This document shows, piece by piece, positions 59,305 to 64,000 of a DNA stretch of 64,000 nucleotides; the stretch's first letter is position 1; each line of letters starts with the position of its first letter. The notes beneath the pieces are model-generated. The model searched no databases and was not told where the DNA came from. It worked only from the letters and a program-made list of their open reading frames with translations. The position numbers and the translations under genes are program-made. The DNA lies in the NCBI RefSeq assembly GCF_029263665.1, contig NZ_JAJUFQ010000023.1:1-64000 (forward strand), in the 5' to 3' direction. This stretch comes from Halomonas sp. Lineage in GTDB: Bacteria; Pseudomonadota; Gammaproteobacteria; Pseudomonadales; Halomonadaceae.

Positions 59305-60210
59305 TCACAGGGCTTTCTTTCGGCAAAGGTAACGCTGCTCTATCGCCAACCCCAACCAGATACCGGCAATCATGCTGGCCAAAGCAAGAGCGGCAGCAGG
59401 AGAACCGGAAGGCAGCGCCAATAGTAGCTGGCTATCATTGCCACCAAGAGCCAGAGCACTCCCCACGCCCATGACACTACCAGCAAGAAGATGCTTGGCC
59501 CAACGTGTCGGGCCGCTCTGATACTGACGCCAGGAGACCCGCGGAGTTGCCGCGAGAATCATTCCGGCCACCAATGCAATACTGATCAACACCCGTTGCA
59601 TATCCGGCCATGGCAGTCTTCCTGTCAGCACCCGGGTACTGACCTGCTCAATCAGTTGGCTGGGAGACCAGGAAGGCTCCATTATCCCGAGAACCCCAGC
59701 TGTTGCCCCGAAAACCATCACACCGGCATAGATGCGACGATGACTTGGCGCCAACCGCCAGATGATCAGTACTGACCCGACTGCGGCAATACCAATCAAC
59801 CACCATGGTGGAGGGTGGGCACCACCGAGAGATTGATATTCGATAACAGGTGACAGCCAACCCAGCCACCACCAGCCCAATACCCAGCCGGCCATGGTGG
59901 CCAGCATATGATAGTGACCACGTGACAGTGCCGTCAGTGTGGAGAGGGTACATCCCTGATTGAAAGCAGCCGCAATGCCAAAAAGTCCTCCACCAAGAGC
60001 AAATGGCCACGTACTGGCATAACGGGTGATGCCTTTGCTCCATGGCGTATCGGTAAATACCGGTGTTGCCAGCCAGAACCACACACCACATCCCAGTATC
60101 ACAATAAGCAGCCCCGGCTGCCTGGTTCTCAAGCGTTGTACGGACTTCACCATGCATAGTCCGGTGCGCTGTGCCAATATTCCCAGCAATGCGGCCAGCA
60201 GCAATATCAT
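59305..60210 (-). CDS. YeeE/YedE-family sulfur-compound transporter
   Basis: About 301 residues from ATG 60210, chosen because GAGGAG lies 9 nt upstream; the frame is open to 60282 and beyond but without a ribosome site. Nine or so membrane segments. Conserved motifs: LLGILAQRTGLCMVKSV and FALGGGLFGIAAAFNQGCTLSTLTALSRGH, each with the cysteine and glycines used by YeeE-type thiosulfate carriers, and a degenerate third (LGGNDSQLLLALPSGSP). Imports thiosulfate or related sulfur; a partner TusA is not seen next to it. Confidence 0.87.
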   Translation of the reverse strand: MILLLAALLGILAQRTGLCMVKSVQRLRTRQPGLLIVILGCGVWFWLATPVFTDTPWSKGITRYASTWPFALGGGLFGIAAAFNQGCTLSTLTALSRGHYHMLATMAGWVLGWWWLGWLSPVIEYQSLGGAHPPPWWLIGIAAVGSVLIIWRLAPSHRRIYAGVMVFGATAGVLGIMEPSWSPSQLIEQVSTRVLTGRLPWPDMQRVLISIALVAGMILAATPRVSWRQYQSGPTRWAKHLLAGSVMGVGSALALGGNDSQLLLALPSGSPAAALALASMIAGIWLGLAIEQRYLCRKKAL

Positions 60211-60664
60211 CAGTAGCTTCTCCTCGGCTGTACTCCCAGAGCTTCGATGATCTGGCGAGTCTACTTGAATCAGGTCAGCCATTTGTGGCCTGAATGTCTG
60301 TCTCCGCTTGTGACTGCCAACCAAGCATCGAAGCCCTGGTCGGTTCAGCTCTGGTAACCAAGCGCTTTCGGCAGGCCCACCAAGGGTGAGGACATTCCGT
60401 CACTGGCAGATGGCTTAGGGGCATGCACAGATCACGCTTGTCTTAGACGGCCTTACACTGCAGAACTTTCTGCAACTTCGACCAATGTCCAGCGCCAAGC
60501 AGTCACCGTGGTACAGGAAAACCGCACCGCCGGTGTGTGGAAATCGAAACGGTACGAGTTTTCTCTTTTATGGCAACATATTGAGTCAAGCATCAATAAC
60601 GAAATAAATGGCTTTCGAGAACCAAGCATTACCCACTCATGAAGGGACGACAGGGAACGCCTCC
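60211..60664. other. intergenic region upstream of the RNase gene
   Basis: No recognisable gene. A 183-codon minus frame at 60453-61004 runs antisense to the RNase and is Arg/Ser-rich without homology, so it is rejected. The AT-rich part at 60560-60607 (TTTTATGGCAACATATTGAG) is the likely promoter of the RNase gene; no clean -35/-10 pair was settled. Confidence 0.4.
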
Positions 60665-61093
60665 ATGCTGAAACGATTACTGATGATTGCCGTGTTGGCC
60701 ATTGCCGGGTTGGTGATTTACGAGGACCCTGGGCATTGGCTGGGAGACACTGCCCAGGACTCGAACACCCAGACGATCGAGCAGACCACACCACAAGCCG
60801 ACAGCCAGCAGGCAGGCTCAGGGCATCTGGAAGGCCAGGCGCAGATCGACGCCACCATGCGCCTGATCGACAACGGAGGCCCATTCCCCTACTCACAGGA
60901 CGGCACGGTCTTCCAGAACCGTGAAGGACGCTTGCCGAATGAGCCTCGGGGCTACTATCACGAATATACCGTCGAGACACCTGGACTCGATCACCGTGGT
61001 GCACGGCGAATTGTCACTGGAGGCAATCCACCGGAAATCTTCTACTACACCGCGGATCACTACGATTCCTTCATTGTGCTGGAAGAACGCTGA
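60665..61093 (+). CDS. exported or membrane-anchored barnase-type ribonuclease
   Basis: 142 residues from ATG 60665. A hydrophobic N-terminal segment (MLKRLLMIAVLAIAGLVIY) exports or anchors it, followed by a Gln/Thr-rich linker. The C-terminal 75 residues form a guanyl-specific (barnase/N1) RNase domain: GGPFPYSQDGTVFQNREGRLPNEPRGYYHEYTVETPG, HRGARRIVTGG and YYTADHYDSFIVLE. The catalytic Glu (YYHEY), two Arg (RGARRI) and His (DHYDSF) are all kept. ATG of the inhibitor overlaps its stop (TGATG). Confidence 0.9.
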   Translation: MLKRLLMIAVLAIAGLVIYEDPGHWLGDTAQDSNTQTIEQTTPQADSQQAGSGHLEGQAQIDATMRLIDNGGPFPYSQDGTVFQNREGRLPNEPRGYYHEYTVETPGLDHRGARRIVTGGNPPEIFYYTADHYDSFIVLEER

Positions 61094-61533
61094 TGAGCAT
61101 TCAACTTCCTCAAAATGGCGTCTACCGGCTGTCGGCCCAAGCAGCCGAAAGCCTGGACGCGACCGTCGTTCCACAGGTCGTCGTGCTGAACTGGCACAAG
61201 CTGCCGGTAACGCAATGGAGCAGGGATGAGCTTCTGGATGGGCTGGCCCGGGGACTGAACTTCCCGGATCACTTTGGGCACAACTGGGATGCTGCCTGGG
61301 ACTGCCTGACAGAATTGACCTGGCAGGCCGGCGAACACAAGATCATTGTATTGCCCAACACCGACCAGTCCTCGCACGACACTCAGGCAATGACCACTTT
61401 CCTCAACCTGATGGGAGAGGCTTGTGAGCATTGGAAGGAACAAGGACAGCAGTTGCTGGTATTGATTGCCTGGGATGAAGGCCGCCCTGTCCCCGAGTGG
61501 TTGTCAGGCGTGCCCGTCCTGGCGGATGAGTGA
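61093..61533 (+). CDS. barstar-family RNase inhibitor
   Basis: 146 residues. The barstar core NFPDHFGHNWDAAWDCLTELTW and the hydrophobic strand KIIVLPNTDQ are recognisable. The first base of its ATG overlaps the RNase TGA (TGATG), so translation is coupled and inhibitor is made along with toxin. It should bind and block the RNase in the cytoplasm. The N-terminal 30 residues and the C-terminal SGVPVLADE are longer than Bacillus barstar. Confidence 0.92.
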   Translation: MSIQLPQNGVYRLSAQAAESLDATVVPQVVVLNWHKLPVTQWSRDELLDGLARGLNFPDHFGHNWDAAWDCLTELTWQAGEHKIIVLPNTDQSSHDTQAMTTFLNLMGEACEHWKEQGQQLLVLIAWDEGRPVPEWLSGVPVLADE

Positions 61534-61542
61534 GTCTTCACC

Positions 61543-61956
61543 ATGCTTCGCCTTTCCAGTAACGTGACCGTCCCCGCCCGAGAAATCGAGATCACCCAGA
61601 TTCGTGCCCAGGGCGCGGGCGGGCAGAACGTCAACAAGGTGGCTTCAGCGGTTCATCTGCGCTTCGATGTACCACATTCCAGCCTGCCCCCCTTCTACAA
61701 GGAACGGCTGCTGGCCATCACCGACAGCCGCATCACACAGGATGGCGTGATCATCATCAAGGCTCAGCGTTATCGTACTTTCGAGCTCAATAAGGCCGAT
61801 GCCCTGCAAAGGCTGCATGACATGATCACGGATGCCACCAAGACACAGAAGACACGCCGGGCAACCAAGCCCAGCAAGGGCTCCCAGAAACGGCGGATGG
61901 ACAGCAAGACCCGCCGCGGTAATACCAAGGCACTACGCGGCAAGATACGCGACTAG
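61543..61956 (+). CDS. arfB: alternative ribosome-rescue factor ArfB (YaeJ)
   Basis: 137 residues. The GGQ hydrolase loop is in RAQGAGGQNVNKVASAVHLRFD, and the basic tail (TRRATKPSKGSQKRRMDSKTRRGNTKALRGKIRD) that fills the empty mRNA channel is present. Releases peptides from stalled, non-stop ribosomes. It follows the barstar gene by 9 bp; the operon link to an RNase, which makes broken mRNAs, is suggestive but may be chance. Confidence 0.95.
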   Translation: MLRLSSNVTVPAREIEITQIRAQGAGGQNVNKVASAVHLRFDVPHSSLPPFYKERLLAITDSRITQDGVIIIKAQRYRTFELNKADALQRLHDMITDATKTQKTRRATKPSKGSQKRRMDSKTRRGNTKALRGKIRD

Positions 61957-61998
61957 GGGAATGTCGGAATAAGTGTCTGCGCTTGCTCAAAACCGAAT

Positions 61999-62817
61999 TT
62001 ACGCCTTGAGCTGCTCGCGCAAGGCAGACAGCACAGGGGCCGTGGAAGGCACCACTCCACGCCACTGAGCAAAGGATGCTGCAGCCTGCTCTACCAGCAT
62101 GCCCAATCCATCAACGCAACGTGCCCCCCTGGCTTCGGACCATGCCAGAAATACCGTAGGCTCAGCGCTGTACATCATGTCGTAGGCAAAGGCACCATCA
62201 TTGAACAGCGTCTCTGGCAAGGGTGGCAGATCCCCCGCCAGACTGGCACTAGTACCATTGATCACAACATCGTAGCGGCCGCCAATCGCATCGAACCCGC
62301 TACCCAGAATATTGCCCAGATCCGTGAAATCCGCTGCCAGTGACTCAGCCTTGTGTGCAGTGCGATTGGCAATATGCAGTTCACTGGGTGATTCTCCAAG
62401 CAGAGGCGCCAGCACACCTCTTACGGCTCCTCCAGCCCCCAGCAGCAGCACTCGTGCTCCTTCAAGCTGAACGCCATGGCGCTTGAGGTCCGCTACCAGT
62501 CCGACACCATCCGTGGTGTCACCATAGACACGGCCATCCGCTTCCAGCTTGAGCGTGTTCACTGCACCTGCCCGTCTGGCCTGGTCACTAAGGCGATCGC
62601 ACAGACGATAGGCATCTTCCTTGAACGGCACTGTGACGTTGGCTCCTTTGCCTCCATCCGCGACGAAGGTACGCCAGGCGCCGGCAAAATCATCCACAGG
62701 CGCTTCAATGGCGATATACATCATGTCCTGGGCGGTTTCCGCAGCAAAAGCCTTGTGAATAGCCGGGGACTTTGAATGGGTTATGGGGTGGCCGAATACA
62801 CAGTAACGATCGGTCAT
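61999..62817 (-). CDS. aroE: shikimate dehydrogenase
   Basis: 272 residues. CVFGHPITHSKSPAIHKAFA, GANVTVPFKEDAY, AGAVNTLKLEADGRVYGDTTDGVG with the catalytic Lys and Asp, and the NADP-binding VLLLGAGGAVRGVLAPLL / IANRTAHKAESLA. Reduces 3-dehydroshikimate in aromatic amino-acid synthesis. Follows hemF by 38 bp on the same strand. Confidence 0.96.
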   Translation of the reverse strand: MTDRYCVFGHPITHSKSPAIHKAFAAETAQDMMYIAIEAPVDDFAGAWRTFVADGGKGANVTVPFKEDAYRLCDRLSDQARRAGAVNTLKLEADGRVYGDTTDGVGLVADLKRHGVQLEGARVLLLGAGGAVRGVLAPLLGESPSELHIANRTAHKAESLAADFTDLGNILGSGFDAIGGRYDVVINGTSASLAGDLPPLPETLFNDGAFAYDMMYSAEPTVFLAWSEARGARCVDGLGMLVEQAAASFAQWRGVVPSTAPVLSALREQLKA

Positions 62818-62855
62818 CGAGATTCCTCATCAGGGGCTGAACACACGTCAGTCCA

Positions 62856-63767
62856 TCATTCATTTAACCAGTCGCGAGGGCGCAGGTAGTCATCGAGTTC
62901 AGCCTCGGCGGAGCCCGGCTCGGGGTGATAATCGTATTCCCAGCGAGCAAGAGGAGGCATCGACATCAGAATGGATTCGCTACGACCCCCGCTCTGCAGG
63001 CCAAACAGCGTGCCACGATCCCATACCAGGTTGAACTCCACGTAACGCCCTCGGCGGTATAGCTGAAAGTCCCGCTCGTTCTCTCCCCAGGGCTGGTGAC
63101 GACGGCGTTCGATGATCGGCAGGTATGCCTCGAGAAAGGCGTCTCCCACCGCGCGCTGAAAGGCAAAGCAACGCTCGAAGCCCCACTCATTCAAGTCGTC
63201 GAAGAACAGCCCCCCTACGCCTCGGGTTTCACCACGATGCTTGAGAAAGAAATAGTCATCGCACCAGGACTTATAGCGGGTATAGACATCATCACCAAAG
63301 GGCTGGCACAGACCTTGGGCGACCTGATGCCAGTGGCGGACATCCTCCAGATGCGGATAGTAGGGGGTCAGGTCAAAACCACCGCCAAACCACCATACCG
63401 GCGGCTGGCCTTCGGCTTCGGCAATGAAAAAGCGCACATTGCCATGGCTGGTGGGCACGTGCGGATTGCGTGGATGCAGCACCCAGGACACGCCGACGGC
63501 GTGGAAGCCGCGACCGGCCATCTCTGGACGCGCCGCTGTTGCAGAAGGCGGCAACTTGTCGCCATAGACATGGGAAAAGTTCACCCCGCCCTTCTCGAAC
63601 AGAGCACCCTCCTCGATCACCCGCGTGCGACCACCACCGCCGCCTTCACGCTGCCAGGCATCCTCATGAAAGTTGGCAGAGCCGTCGGCCCCGGCCAAGC
63701 CCTCGCACAGGCGATCCTGAAGATCGAGCAGATAATGTTTCACCGCATCAAGGTTAGGCTGGGTCAC
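62856..63767 (-). CDS. hemF: oxygen-dependent coproporphyrinogen III oxidase
   Basis: 303 residues with a GTG start at 63767 following CGGAGGTCCT. DAWQREGGGGGRTRVIEEGALFEKGGVNFSHVYG, VLHPRNPHVPTSHGNVRFF, WWFGGGFDLTPYYP, KHRGETRGVGGLFFDDLNEWGFE and YVEFNLVWDRGTLFGLQSGGRSESILMSMPP cover all HemF signatures. Aerobic step to protoporphyrinogen IX. In the tsaC-hemF-aroE order common in pseudomonads and Halomonas relatives. Confidence 0.97.
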   Translation of the reverse strand: MTQPNLDAVKHYLLDLQDRLCEGLAGADGSANFHEDAWQREGGGGGRTRVIEEGALFEKGGVNFSHVYGDKLPPSATAARPEMAGRGFHAVGVSWVLHPRNPHVPTSHGNVRFFIAEAEGQPPVWWFGGGFDLTPYYPHLEDVRHWHQVAQGLCQPFGDDVYTRYKSWCDDYFFLKHRGETRGVGGLFFDDLNEWGFERCFAFQRAVGDAFLEAYLPIIERRRHQPWGENERDFQLYRRGRYVEFNLVWDRGTLFGLQSGGRSESILMSMPPLARWEYDYHPEPGSAEAELDDYLRPRDWLNE

Positions 63768-63867
63768 AGGACCTCCGATTGGCTTTCAACTTTCACTACA
63801 TTCAAGCACGCCATTCAAGCTTTCATCAGAGGCATTTTACTGCCGCCTGATGCTCGCCGACTGCGAC

Positions 63868-64000
63868 TCATGCACGCAGTACGCTGCCGCTCAACAAGTC
63901 CCGAATAGTACTGGGACGAGGATTGCCACCCAGCGCACCGGGAACGATGGCATCAAGCTGTCCGGCAAAGATCTCGCGAATATCGGCTTCGCTCATTGCA
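63868..64000 (-). CDS. tsaC: threonylcarbamoyl-AMP synthase TsaC, C-terminal end (5' part outside window)
   Basis: Reverse complement from the right edge to TGA 63870-63868 reads ...SEADIREIFAGQLDAIVPGALGGNPRPSTIRDLLSGSVLRA. The GALGGNPRPSTIRDLLSG string is the C-terminal signature of TsaC/YrdC, which makes the t6A37 precursor. It precedes hemF by 100 bp on the same strand. Confidence 0.88.
   Translation of the reverse strand, partial: AMSEADIREIFAGQLDAIVPGALGGNPRPSTIRDLLSGSVLRA

Noticed and set aside
60453..61004. 183-codon minus-strand frame partly in an intergenic gap
   Set aside because: Arg/Ser-rich, overlaps the RNase gene in antisense, no ribosome site.
1..64000. CRISPR array, prophage, integron or complete insertion sequence
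   Set aside because: No regularly spaced repeats of CRISPR type, no integrase, phage or transposase gene is present; the only mobile trace found is the MITE at 56847-57061.

Overview
The window reads as a chromosomal segment of a moderately GC-rich gammaproteobacterium. Halomonadaceae is the best guess. This is inferred from the queA-tgt-yajC-secD-secF and ispG-hisS-yfgM-bamB-der gene orders, the tsaC-hemF-aroE cluster, FabV, and the BCCT and compatible-solute style transport genes. No 16S rRNA or other definitive marker is present. About two thirds is housekeeping DNA and about one third is accessory catabolic or defensive clusters.

Region by region. 1-1.75 kb: the end of transketolase, then an FMN riboswitch driving a stand-alone RibH2-type lumazine synthase. 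1.8-12.6 kb: a divergent polyol catabolic island resembling the erythritol (ery) loci of Brucella and rhizobia: GlpD/EryB-like dehydrogenase, FGGY kinase and SorC regulator on the minus strand; xylose-isomerase-superfamily isomerase, TPI paralogue, DUF2291 protein and a three-part sugar ABC transporter on the plus strand. 12.6-15.9 kb: a BCCT transporter and a histidine-ammonia-lyase homologue that lacks exactly the MIO-forming tripeptide. This is a candidate ergothionase operon, with two palindromic operator-like sites upstream. 16.2-23.3 kb: YjaB, a GlxA-type AraC regulator, FabV, Gpx, Nudix, AidB and a LysE-family exporter. 23.4-29.0 kb: a GntR regulator, a SAF-domain dehydrogenase and a tripartite tricarboxylate transporter (TctC-B-A), with four copies of a TGGCATACCA-type palindrome. 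29.1-32.3 kb: rnk and an arsR-arsC-arsH-acr3 operon. 32.5-34.2 kb: tRNA-Leu(CAA) and a DASS/SLC13 transporter gene interrupted by an in-frame TAG.

34.4-56.0 kb is core genome: queA, tgt, yajC, secD, secF, a CNNM/CorC-type protein, a SuhB that has lost its catalytic metal ligands, trmJ, cysE, a reduced isc operon (iscR, iscS, iscA; no iscU, hscBA or fdx), ndk, rlmN, pilF (preceded by a predicted three-way-junction RNA), rodZ, ispG, hisS, yfgM, bamB and der. 56-64 kb: a lipoprotein gene whose stop codon is abutted by an IS5-type MITE with a CTAA target duplication, a DUF815 ATPase, an M48 lipoprotein protease, a YeeE/YedE transporter, an exported barnase-like RNase with an overlapping barstar gene, arfB, aroE, hemF and the end of tsaC.

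The items most worth a second look are the MIO-less lyase with its BCCT partner, the pilF leader RNA, the amber codon in the DASS transporter, the degenerate SuhB, the four-site GntR regulon and the MITE. All functional names rest on reading translated proteins and recalled family motifs; no database search was run.
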